A DNA stretch of 6,005 nt from Campylobacteraceae bacterium (GCA_027002665.1 JALWZK010000167.1:1-6005), one strand, 5' to 3'; positions 1 through 5,992 are shown, counted from the first letter of the stretch. Program-made: numbers and translations. The notes: generated from the letters alone by a model not told the origin.

Positions 1-91
1 TATAAAAACACAATAATAAATATATTTTTGTTGTTTTTAGTTATTATTAGATAATAAATCTAAGATTTTAATGGTTAAAATTTGATGAGGA

Positions 92-109
92 GTGGCTATT
101 AGATGCCAC
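92..109 (-). other. Small stem-loop just downstream of the SPOR lipoprotein gene, weak terminator candidate
   Basis: GTGGC (92-96) and GCCAC (105-109) form a perfect 5-bp GC-rich stem around an 8-nt loop. It starts 1 nt beyond the stop codon of the minus-strand lipoprotein gene and is the only GC-rich spot in the AT-rich flank. Read on the minus strand it is followed by TCCTCATCAAATTTT, not a clean U-tract, so it is at best a weak intrinsic terminator or a 3'-end stabilising hairpin. The rest of 1-110 is AT-rich with short AT-only inverted repeats (for example TTATTAT/ATAATAA at 41-57), and I find no supported gene in it. Confidence 0.35.
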
Positions 110-110
110 C

Positions 111-548
111 TTATTTAGTTGGACGCACCAATTTTACAATAAAAGCAGTAGGAGTTACAAACTCTCTTGCACTTCCCAGTATCTCATTTGCTCTATTATA
201 AGATATGTATGGTCCAATTAAGATATACTCCCCTTGACCCTTCTTCAAAGATATATATGGTAGTTGAGAGAATTTCATACGATTCAGAAACTCACTTGTT
301 GGCTTTCTCTCCTTAAAATATCCAACTTGAATATAGTATCCCGGAGTTCCAGAGTTTGAGAAAATCTTTTTAATTTCAGAACTCTTAGGTATATATGGTT
401 TATAGCCTCTCTTGCTATCCAATACAATACCCGATTTGCCACTCTCTTCCAACTTTTTATCGCTATTTTTTTTATTTTTAACGCCGGTTTCACAACCTAT
501 AAACATAAGAGTTGTTATTAATAGTATAGTTTTATACGACCTTTTCAT
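111..548 (-). CDS. SPOR-domain lipoprotein
   Basis: A 145-residue exported lipoprotein with a C-terminal SPOR domain. A basic N-terminus (MKRSYK), a hydrophobic stretch at about 8-17 and a lipobox-like FIGC ending at Cys19 indicate signal peptidase II processing and lipid attachment. F at -3 is slightly atypical. Residues 20-68 are a Lys/Ser/Glu-rich, probably disordered linker. Residues about 70-142 match the SPOR pattern: GYYIQVGYF for the first strand, then a helix, then GEYILIGPYISYNRANEIL. SPOR domains bind glycan strands lacking stem peptides, typically at the division septum, so a cell-wall role in the periplasm is likely; the exact role is unknown. There is no catalytic or RlpA-type barrel domain. 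The ATG is preceded by AAAAAGGGA at good spacing. The gene lies 68 nt downstream of cobQ on the same strand and could be read through from it; a weak TATAAG box (minus strand, 589-584) might give it its own promoter. The tripeptide PYI occurs three times (51, 97, 113). Confidence 0.85.
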   Translation of the reverse strand: MKRSYKTILLITTLMFIGCETGVKNKKNSDKKLEESGKSGIVLDSKRGYKPYIPKSSEIKKIFSNSGTPGYYIQVGYFKERKPTSEFLNRMKFSQLPYISLKKGQGEYILIGPYISYNRANEILGSAREFVTPTAFIVKLVRPTK

Positions 549-616
549 TTTTTCCCTTTTTATATTAAAACATCTTAGTTTATCTTATATTCGCTTGTTT
601 TTTTATTAATCTATAT

Positions 617-1954
617 CTATCTAATCTCTTTTATAATTTTATGTATATCCAATCTACTCTCCATATTGGATATAAACTCCTCTATAGTTCTCATTTTATA
701 CTCCATAAATCTCCTATTATTAAATATTCCATGTAGAAAACTACCTTTAATATTACCCTTTTCATAGTAGAGTGGATATTTTCTACTAACTCCATAGTGT
801 ATCTCAAATCCCTCTATAATTTTCCCAAATATATTATACTCTCCTCGCTTTACTATTTTATCTTTCTGAAATATAATATCATCATCAATAAATCCCAATC
901 CAGCCACTATCTCTCTATCTCCCTCTATATGTTCTGTATCTATAAGTCTATTAAACATCATCTCATACCCTCCACATATACCTAAGATTGAAATTTTACT
1001 CTCTTTTAATCTTTTAAAGATACCACTCTCCTTTAACCACTCCAAATCTCTAATTACAAGCTTTGAACCCGGTAATATTATTAAATCAAAACTATTTAAG
1101 TTAATATTACTCTGTATAAACTCCAGAGCTACACTCGCATCAGCTATTAATGGCTCAAAATCGTTATAGTTACTCATTGTGGGGTATGCGATAACTCCTA
1201 CTCTCTTAGCACCTCTCTTACTCTTTTGAGTATAATTTAGTAGAGATTGAGAGTCCTCAAATCCCAAATTAAAAGGAATATATGGTAAGACCCCCAGCAC
1301 AGGTATCTTAAACTCGTTTTCAATAATCTCTACACCTCTATCAAATAGGGTTAAGTCACCTCTAAATTTATTAATAATTACACCTATAACATTACTCCTC
1401 AACTTAGATGGTAATAGGTTATATACTCCCCAAATAGATGCAAATACTCCACCCTTCTCTATATCTGCTACTAAGATAATCTTGGTATTGAACTCATCTG
1501 CTATATATATATTGGATAAATCCTTATCCATTAAATTAAGTTCCACCGGACTACCAGCACCTTCAGCAATTACACAATCATATCGACTATCTAAATAGCT
1601 AAATGCCTCCTTTACAATCGGTTTCAACTTATCTAAATCCCTATAGTAGTCTCTCACATCTCTATCTGCTACACTTTTACCATTAATAATTAGTGAAGCA
1701 GAGCTTTTTCTCCCAGATTTTAATAAAATAGGATTTAAATGGTATGAGGTTGGAACTCTTAAGACCTCTGCTTGAAAGTATTGAGCCACTGCTATCTCAC
1801 TATTATCCTCTGCAACTATTGCATTGTTTGATACATTTTGAGCCTTAAATGGAGCTACACTATATCCTAAATTCTGTAATATTTTTCCTATCACAAATGT
1901 TAAGGTCGATTTTCCAGAATCACTGCTTGTTCCAAATATAGATATATTTTTCAA
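617..1954 (-). CDS. cobQ: Cobyric acid synthase, glutamine-hydrolysing
   Basis: CobQ/CbiP amidates side chains b, d, e and g of adenosylcobyrinic acid a,c-diamide with ATP and glutamine to give adenosylcobyric acid, in the cytoplasm. The N-terminal ATP-binding half shows the modified P-loop GTSSDSGKS (8-16), APFKAQNVSNNA (34-45, a CobQ hallmark separating it from CobB/CbiA), AEGAGSPVELNL (130-141) and VADIEKGGVFAS (162-173). The C-terminal class I glutaminase-like domain has ILPGSK (293-298), the nucleophile motif GICGGY with Cys327, EIHYG (384-388) and GSFLHGIF with catalytic His408. At 445 residues it is somewhat shorter than the usual 480-510, partly from a compact linker around 238-252, but no motif is missing. 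The start codon is TTG: an in-frame TAA sits at 1966-1964, no other start fits upstream of the P-loop, and AAAGGGAA lies 5 nt upstream. No other cobalamin gene is visible here, so the rest of the pathway must be elsewhere. Confidence 0.95.
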   Translation of the reverse strand: MKNISIFGTSSDSGKSTLTFVIGKILQNLGYSVAPFKAQNVSNNAIVAEDNSEIAVAQYFQAEVLRVPTSYHLNPILLKSGRKSSASLIINGKSVADRDVRDYYRDLDKLKPIVKEAFSYLDSRYDCVIAEGAGSPVELNLMDKDLSNIYIADEFNTKIILVADIEKGGVFASIWGVYNLLPSKLRSNVIGVIINKFRGDLTLFDRGVEIIENEFKIPVLGVLPYIPFNLGFEDSQSLLNYTQKSKRGAKRVGVIAYPTMSNYNDFEPLIADASVALEFIQSNINLNSFDLIILPGSKLVIRDLEWLKESGIFKRLKESKISILGICGGYEMMFNRLIDTEHIEGDREIVAGLGFIDDDIIFQKDKIVKRGEYNIFGKIIEGFEIHYGVSRKYPLYYEKGNIKGSFLHGIFNNRRFMEYKMRTIEEFISNMESRLDIHKIIKEIR

Positions 1955-1957
1955 AAA

Positions 1958-1965
1958 TTCCCTTT
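1958..1965 (-). promoter_or_regulatory. Ribosome binding site fixing the TTG start of cobQ
   Basis: On the minus strand AAAGGGAA ends about 3-5 nt before the TTG at 1954-1952. The in-frame TAA at 1966-1964 overlaps the site, so translation cannot start further upstream in this frame. This supports TTG as the true initiation codon. Confidence 0.75.
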
Positions 1966-1977
1966 ATAAAGATTTTT

Positions 1978-1995
1978 TTGATATTATAATCACAA
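1978..1995. promoter_or_regulatory. Symmetric divergent promoter: overlapping -10 boxes for cobQ and sppA
   Basis: The element reads TTGATATTATAATCACAA. Its core ATTATAAT (1983-1990) is self-complementary, giving a perfect TATAAT on the plus strand (1985-1990) and on the minus strand (1988-1983). Each box is preceded by TTG exactly 4 nt upstream (1978-1980 on plus, 1995-1993 on minus). On the plus side a T-tract at 1973-1979 precedes it, as in Campylobacterota sigma-70 promoters, which lack a conserved -35. Starts would fall near 1997 (sppA) and 1976 (cobQ), leaving leaders of roughly 20-25 nt. The sequence is directly visible; promoter activity on both strands is inferred. Confidence 0.7.
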
Positions 1996-2005
1996 TATTT
2001 AAGTA

Positions 2006-2012
2006 AAAAGGA
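2006..2012 (+). promoter_or_regulatory. Ribosome binding site fixing the TTG start of sppA
   Basis: AAAAGGA lies 6 nt before the TTG at 2019-2021. An in-frame TAA at 2004-2006 excludes an earlier start, and the first in-frame ATG (codon 44) would delete the membrane anchor. TTG is therefore the likely initiation codon. Confidence 0.75.
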
Positions 2013-2018
2013 TATATC

Positions 2019-2930
2019 TTGAAAGATATTAAGGATTATGAGATTAAAGCTCTGAAAGTGAAGATATTTATTGGAAAACTAAAAGCTTGGATAATAGGAG
2101 TTATCCTAATAGCTGAAGTTCTATTCTTTATAGTATATTTTGCAAAAATGGGACTATTTGATAGTGTGGACATCTCTAAGGATAGAGTAGCAGTTATTAG
2201 ATATAATAAACCTGTAACTGAAGAGTTCACAACAAAAGTTATGGAGAAGATGGATAAAATCCGTAAAGATAAATCCTATAAAGCGGTTCTATTTATTATG
2301 AGTTCTCCGGGAGGTTCTCCAACTGCGAGTGAAGAGCTTAGTGAATATCTAAAAGATTATCAAAAAGATAAAAATATAACTATGTATGTCGATTCAATGG
2401 CGGCAAGTGGTGGATACTATATCGCTTCAGCAATTAAACCTCTAATTGCAAATAAAAATGCTATTGTCGGCTCCATTGGTGTAATTATGCCTCACTATAA
2501 TTTGGAGGAGTTGGCAAAAAAGATAGGAATTGAAGAGGACTATTTGGCTGAGGGAAAATTTAAAAAACCAATCTCAATCTTAGCTAAGATAGATGATGAG
2601 AATAGAGAATATATTCTAAAACATCTTCTAAGACCAACCTATGAAAATTTTATAAATGCAGTGGCGACCAATCGAGGGTTAAAGGTGGAGGAGTTAAGAC
2701 CATTTACTGAAGGAAAAATTTATATTGCTAATATGCCAGAGATAAGAGGTATCTTAGTGGATAAGATATCATCTCTATATAGAGTTAAAAAGATGATAAG
2801 AGAGAGTTTAAAGAATGATAAAATAGCCTTTGAAAATATAAAATTGGATAAAAAAAGCTCATTTTTACCAGAGGTGAAATTAAATCTAAATCTCAAGGAG
2901 TTTAGTGCTAGCTTAGAGCAAATTCAATAA
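2019..2930 (+). CDS. sppA: Signal peptide peptidase SppA, short form (S49 family)
   Basis: A membrane-anchored serine protease that degrades signal peptides left in the membrane after export. A basic N-terminal segment is followed by one transmembrane helix at about 23-42, with the catalytic part expected outside the cytoplasm. Within the S49 domain I see VLFIMSSPGGSP (90-101), the nucleophile motif SMAASGGYY with Ser130, the strand VGSIGVIM (150-157), and AEGKFKKP (177-184), where Lys182 is the likely general base. The Ser-Lys spacing of 52 equals that of Bacillus subtilis SppA (Ser147/Lys199). At 303 residues it is the single-domain form, about half the duplicated E. coli enzyme (about 600 residues). 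The start is TTG. The gene is the first of the plus-strand run, probably driven from the promoter at 1978-1995, with a 67-nt gap to the next gene. Confidence 0.93.
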   Translation: MKDIKDYEIKALKVKIFIGKLKAWIIGVILIAEVLFFIVYFAKMGLFDSVDISKDRVAVIRYNKPVTEEFTTKVMEKMDKIRKDKSYKAVLFIMSSPGGSPTASEELSEYLKDYQKDKNITMYVDSMAASGGYYIASAIKPLIANKNAIVGSIGVIMPHYNLEELAKKIGIEEDYLAEGKFKKPISILAKIDDENREYILKHLLRPTYENFINAVATNRGLKVEELRPFTEGKIYIANMPEIRGILVDKISSLYRVKKMIRESLKNDKIAFENIKLDKKSSFLPEVKLNLNLKEFSASLEQIQ

Positions 2931-2931
2931 A

Positions 2932-2997
2932 TTTAAACCACTCTCAATATATATTAATCTTTTTTGTGGTAATATAGAGAGAAAAAAAGGGTTTAAA
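2932..2997 (+). promoter_or_regulatory. Nested inverted repeat across the leader and ribosome-binding region of the repeat-protein gene
   Basis: The whole gap between sppA and the next gene can fold. TTTAAACC (2932-2939) is the exact complement of GGTTTAAA (2990-2997). Inside it CTCTCAATAT (2941-2950) pairs with ATATAGAGAG (2972-2981) apart from one A-A mismatch. The outer right arm runs up to the ATG at 2998 and takes in the GG of the Shine-Dalgarno (AAAAGGG, 2985-2991), so the fold could hide the initiation region. An A-rich bulge (2982-2989) separates the stems. A TAATAT box at 2970-2975 after a T-tract could alternatively be a weak internal promoter. Function is inferred only. Confidence 0.35.
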
Positions 2998-3429
2998 ATG
3001 TTAAAAAATATCACTCTGATAGTTATATCTATTGCTACTCTCGGTTCACTCTATGCAAAGGATTATGAAGTGGATAAAAATGGTAATGTAAATTTAAACA
3101 TTATTGATAGAAAAGTTATTGTAAATGGTAAAGTTGTAAAGAGAATCCCTAAGGGAGAACCTATTAAGGCTAATGTTGGAAATATCGGGGCTTCTATTGA
3201 CGATAGAGGTGGTAGAGATAATCTAAATGCACATGTTGGCAAAAATATTGGAGCTAGTATAAAAGGTGATTCTCTAAGTGCCAATGTTGGAGGAATTAGA
3301 GCTAAAATAGATGGAGATAATATTAGTGTAGATATAGGTTCACTCTTAAATACAGCTCAAAAACTTAGAAATAGTAAAGATACCAAAGAGGAGAAAGATT
3401 TTTTTAAAGGAGATGATTTCTTTAAATAG
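2998..3429 (+). CDS. Exported protein of unknown function with internal short repeats
   Basis: I do not recognise a family. The 143-residue product has a clear Sec signal peptide: a Lys after the start, a hydrophobic core at about 5-17, and a likely signal peptidase I cut after SLYA (residue 20). There is no lipobox Cys, so it is probably periplasmic or secreted. Residues 21-55 are polar with alternating hydrophobics, suggesting beta strands (VNLNIIDRKVIVNGKVV). Residues 56-117 contain three and a half imperfect repeats of about 16-20 residues, and the C-terminus is charged (KDTKEEKDFFKGDDFFK). There is no visible catalytic motif and no Cys. The ATG follows AAAAGGG by 6 nt. It sits 67 nt after sppA and 45 nt before pyrC on the same strand. 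A structural or binding role at the envelope is plausible but unproven. The signal peptide, ribosome binding site and coding-like composition make it a real gene. Confidence 0.8.
   Translation: MLKNITLIVISIATLGSLYAKDYEVDKNGNVNLNIIDRKVIVNGKVVKRIPKGEPIKANVGNIGASIDDRGGRDNLNAHVGKNIGASIKGDSLSANVGGIRAKIDGDNISVDIGSLLNTAQKLRNSKDTKEEKDFFKGDDFFK
3163..3348 (+). repeat. Protein-level repeats of 16-20 residues, pattern [IL]xAxVGxIxAxI
   Basis: Units begin at residues 56 (IKANVGNIGASIDD), 76 (LNAHVGKNIGASIKGD), 93 (LSANVGGIRAKIDGD) and 109 (ISVDIGSLL, partial). Each has alternating hydrophobic residues around a V/I-G step and ends in an Asp/Asn/Gly-rich turn, consistent with stacked beta strands. The DNA is diverged between units, so this is old duplication or selection for the pattern, not a recent tandem expansion. 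Confidence 0.7.
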
Positions 3430-3451
3430 AGTTTTAAGCTATTTCAGGCAC

Positions 3452-3471
3452 AATCCTTTTTAAAAAGGATT
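3452..3471 (+). promoter_or_regulatory. Perfect 20-bp palindrome containing the pyrC Shine-Dalgarno
   Basis: AATCCTTTTTAAAAAGGATT is exactly self-complementary. The AAGGA ribosome binding site of pyrC (3465-3469) lies in the right arm, 5 nt before the ATG at 3475. As RNA it can form an 8-bp stem (AAUCCUUU/AAAGGAUU) with a UUAA loop, which would occlude ribosome binding. No U-tract follows, so it is not an intrinsic terminator. A protein operator is an alternative. The palindrome is seen directly; the regulatory role is inferred. Confidence 0.55.
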
Positions 3472-3474
3472 TAG

Positions 3475-4485
3475 ATGTCGATTGTAATTGACTCTCCATT
3501 GGATATGCACCTACACTTAAGAGATGGAGATATGTTAAAGGTTGTAGCACCTCTTAGTGCTACCTATTTTAGTGGGGCTATTATTATGCCAAATTTAATA
3601 CCTCCAGTTACTACAAAAGATGAGGTTATATCATATAAACAGCGAATTATAGAAGCCTCTAAGGACAACTCTTTTAATCCATATATGACTCTATTTTTTA
3701 AACCAACCTATAGTAGAGAGTTTTTAAGTGAAGTAAAAGATAAAATATCTGCCATTAAGCTCTATCCTGCTGGAGTTACAACAAATTCCGATGGTGGTGT
3801 TACTGGATTTAATATAGATGAGTTAGAAGACACTCTAAATAGTATGAGTGAATTTAATATACCTCTTAGTATTCATGGTGAGACAAACGGTTTTGTAATG
3901 GATAGAGAGGCTGAATTTGCATCTATATATGAGATGTTAGCCTCCAACTTTCCAAATCTTAAGATTATTATGGAGCATATTACAACGAGGGAGAGTGTAG
4001 CTCTATTAGATAGATATGAGAATCTATATGCAACCATTACACTACACCATCTATTAATTACGCTTGATGATGTAGCCGGAGGTATGCTTCAACCCCATCT
4101 ATTCTGTAAGCCTATTGCAAAGAGACCAGAAGATAGAGAGGCATTGAGAGAGGTGGCATTTAGTGGACACCCCAAAGTTATGTTTGGTTCCGACTCTGCT
4201 CCACACCCACAAGATAGAAAAGAGGCGAGTTTCTGCTCTGCAGGTGTATTTACGGCACCAATAGCCCTTCAACTACTCACAGAGCTATTTTTGGAGAACT
4301 CAAACTTAGATAATCTCCAAAAGTTTATATCTACAAATGCACAAAATATATATGATATAGAGGTTCCCAAAAAGAGAGTTATCTTAGAGGAGAGAGATTT
4401 TATAATTCCAAATAGATATGGAACAGTTGTGCCTATCTATGCAGGAGAGCAGATAAAATATTCTATTAAGGAGATTGTATGTTAG
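3475..4485 (+). CDS. pyrC: Dihydroorotase, class II
   Basis: Catalyses the reversible cyclisation of N-carbamoyl-L-aspartate to dihydroorotate, the third step of de novo UMP synthesis, in the cytoplasm. The 336 residues match the E. coli-type class II enzyme (348). All metal and catalytic positions are visible: DMHLHLRDG with His12, His14 and substrate-binding Arg16; MPN with Asn40; KLYPAG with Lys95, the carboxylated bridging lysine; SIHGE with His134; MEHIT with His168; and GSDSAPH with catalytic Asp240. The metal-dependent amidohydrolase barrel is complete. The ATG follows AAGGA by 5 nt inside a perfect palindrome that may control translation. The end overlaps the cysK start by 7 nt, so the final residues (EIVC) are encoded over the next gene's start. 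No other pyrimidine gene is in the window. Confidence 0.96.
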   Translation: MSIVIDSPLDMHLHLRDGDMLKVVAPLSATYFSGAIIMPNLIPPVTTKDEVISYKQRIIEASKDNSFNPYMTLFFKPTYSREFLSEVKDKISAIKLYPAGVTTNSDGGVTGFNIDELEDTLNSMSEFNIPLSIHGETNGFVMDREAEFASIYEMLASNFPNLKIIMEHITTRESVALLDRYENLYATITLHHLLITLDDVAGGMLQPHLFCKPIAKRPEDREALREVAFSGHPKVMFGSDSAPHPQDRKEASFCSAGVFTAPIALQLLTELFLENSNLDNLQKFISTNAQNIYDIEVPKKRVILEERDFIIPNRYGTVVPIYAGEQIKYSIKEIVC

Positions 4486-5390
4486 CATCAACCATAGAGG
4501 ATTTAATTGGAAATACACCCATAATTAAATTGAATAGGCTTTCAGAGCTATCAGGAGCTACGATTCTTGCCAAGTGTGAGTTTATGAATCCAACCTCATC
4601 TGTTAAAGATAGAATTGCTCTAAATATGATAAATAGAGCTATAGAAGATGGGTTAATAACTAAGGATACAACCATAATTGAGCCTACAAGTGGAAATACA
4701 GGCATTGCAATAGCAAGTATATCTGCATCAAAAGGTCTAAGAGTGATATTGACAATGCCGGAATCTATGAGTATTGAGAGGAGAAAACTATTGAGCTATC
4801 TTGGAGCAGAGATTGTATTAACTCCTGCTGACGAAGGTATGGAGGGGGCAATTAATGAGGCAAATAGATTAGCTAGAGAGTTAAATGGATATATATTACA
4901 ACAGTTTGAAAATCCAAATAATCCAAATGCCCATAGAGAGACGACTGCTATTGAGATTTTAAATGATACCAATGGGAATATTGACTACTTTATAGCAGGG
5001 GTTGGAACGGGTGGAACGCTTACAGGTGTATCGGAAATTCTAAAAGAGAAAATTCCAAATTTAAAATCTATTGCCGTAGAGCCAACAAATTCAGCAGTTC
5101 TATCTAAGAAAGCAAAAGGTAGTCATAAAATTCAAGGTATCGGAGCTGGATTTATTCCGAAAGTATTAAAGCCTATATATGATGAGGTGATAGAGGTTGA
5201 TGATAGTAGTGCTTTCAGTATGGCGAGAAGATTAGCAAAGGAGGAGGGGTTATTGGTTGGAATATCAAGTGGGGCAAATGTTGAAGCCTCATTTAGAGTG
5301 GCCTCAAGGGCAGAAAATAGAGATAAAGTTATAGTTACAATTCTCTGCGATACGGCAGAGAGGTATCTATCTACAGAGCTATTTGATTAA
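4479..5390 (+). CDS. cysK: Cysteine synthase (O-acetylserine sulfhydrylase)
   Basis: A PLP enzyme that makes L-cysteine and acetate from O-acetyl-L-serine and sulfide, the last step of cysteine synthesis, in the cytoplasm. The fold-type II signature is complete over 303 residues: IGNTPIIKLNRL (10-21), PTSSVKDRIA with PLP-binding Lys43, EPTSGNTGIA (68-77, substrate loop), GVGTGGTLTGV (174-184, PLP phosphate cradle), IQGIGAGFIP (218-227), VGISSGAN with Ser264 near the pyridine nitrogen, and a C-terminal DTAERYLST (291-299). The lengths and the IQGIGAGFIP motif favour CysK over CysM or cystathionine beta-synthase; there is no C-terminal regulatory domain. The ATG lies inside the end of pyrC (7-nt overlap) and is preceded by AAGGAG, 5 nt away, within the pyrC coding region, so the two are probably coupled. 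The stop codon overlaps the next start by 1 nt. Confidence 0.95.
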   Translation: MLASTIEDLIGNTPIIKLNRLSELSGATILAKCEFMNPTSSVKDRIALNMINRAIEDGLITKDTTIIEPTSGNTGIAIASISASKGLRVILTMPESMSIERRKLLSYLGAEIVLTPADEGMEGAINEANRLARELNGYILQQFENPNNPNAHRETTAIEILNDTNGNIDYFIAGVGTGGTLTGVSEILKEKIPNLKSIAVEPTNSAVLSKKAKGSHKIQGIGAGFIPKVLKPIYDEVIEVDDSSAFSMARRLAKEEGLLVGISSGANVEASFRVASRAENRDKVIVTILCDTAERYLSTELFD

Positions 5391-5992
5391 TGGAACTTCT
5401 CGAGACTATAAAGATTAGAGATGGAAAAATCTATAATATAGGCTATCACAATAAGAGGTTAAATAGAAGTCGTCTGGAGCTATTTAATATAGATAGAAAA
5501 ATAGATTTAAGAGACTATATAACTCCACCCATAGAGGAGGGAACTCTCAGATGTAGAGTTATATATAGAGAGGATATACTATCTATAGAGTATATTCCAT
5601 ATAGTAGGAGGGAGTTTCAGAGTTTTAGAGTTATAGAGAGTGAAATTGAGTATAGCTATAAATATAGAAATAGAGATGAGTTAAACAAATTAAAAGAGCA
5701 GTATCCTCAATATAGTGATATAATTATAGAGAAAGATGGATTTCTAACAGATACCTCCATTGCCAATATAGCTTTTTTTGACGGGAATAGATGGATAACC
5801 CCCAAAACTCCCCTCTTAAGAGGGACTATAAGGGATAAACTTATAGATAGAAATCTATTAATCAAAAAAGATATTAAAAGTGAGAATTTAAAGCACTTTT
5901 CACATTTTGCTTTAATGAATGCTATGATAGGATTTCAAATTATAAACAATATTAATATCTATATAGATAAAAAAGAGAAGATATGTCTTTAG
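5390..5992 (+). CDS. Short class IV PLP aminotransferase-like protein (PabC/IlvE fold)
   Basis: A 200-residue protein of the fold-type IV PLP family, which includes 4-amino-4-deoxychorismate lyase (PabC), branched-chain aminotransferase and D-amino-acid aminotransferase. LLETIKIRDGKIYNIGYHNKRL (3-24) matches the family's FETI...DGkif...H..RL segment; KYRNRDELNKL (91-101) gives the likely PLP lysine, Lys91; LTDTSIANIAFF (119-130) and WITPKTPLLRGTIRDKLI (136-152) match the cofactor-phosphate region. It is shorter than the usual 270 residues: the first 20 or so, normally the first strand and the GDGvFE turn, are absent, and the C-terminus is compact. Asp121 replaces the usual Glu that contacts the PLP ring. 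PabC-like aminodeoxychorismate lyase activity in folate synthesis is the best guess but is not proven. The ATG overlaps the cysK stop (TAATG) with no strong ribosome binding site, implying coupling. Confidence 0.8.
   Translation: MELLETIKIRDGKIYNIGYHNKRLNRSRLELFNIDRKIDLRDYITPPIEEGTLRCRVIYREDILSIEYIPYSRREFQSFRVIESEIEYSYKYRNRDELNKLKEQYPQYSDIIIEKDGFLTDTSIANIAFFDGNRWITPKTPLLRGTIRDKLIDRNLLIKKDIKSENLKHFSHFALMNAMIGFQIINNINIYIDKKEKICL

Noticed and set aside
1..53. Possible tail of a plus-strand gene entering from the left (frame open to TAA at 52-54)
   Set aside because: Only 17 codons of low-complexity hydrophobic sequence are visible, the DNA is almost pure A/T, and nothing supports coding.
41..57. 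AT-only hairpin TTATTAT/ATAATAA with a 3-nt loop
   Set aside because: It is expected by chance in DNA of this composition and has no GC pairs or associated signal.
284..493. Minus-strand open frame of 69 codons
   Set aside because: It lies wholly within the SPOR lipoprotein gene in another frame, has no ribosome binding site or recognisable domain, and the lipoprotein has a lipobox and SPOR motifs.
412..609. Plus-strand open frame of 65 codons, hydrophobic
   Set aside because: It is antisense to the lipoprotein gene and its leader. The hydrophobic character is what the complement of an AT-rich Lys/Ser-rich gene gives, and it has no supporting signals.
797..985. Plus-strand open frame of 62 codons
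   Set aside because: It is antisense to the cobQ glutaminase domain, which is well conserved in the coding frame.
2036..2230. Minus-strand open frame of 64 codons
   Set aside because: It is antisense to the N-terminus of sppA and has no credible motif.
3063..3284. Minus-strand open frame of 73 codons
   Set aside because: It is antisense to the repeat-protein gene, whose signal peptide and ribosome binding site fix the plus-strand reading. Its apparent pattern is the complement of the repeats.
3424..3444. AAATAG/CTATTT inverted repeat at the end of the repeat-protein gene as a terminator
   Set aside because: It is only 6 bp with a 9-nt loop, almost all A-T, and no U-tract follows. The next gene continues on the same strand.
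4466..4705. Minus-strand open frame of 79 codons
   Set aside because: It is antisense to the pyrC-cysK junction and to the PLP-lysine region of CysK.
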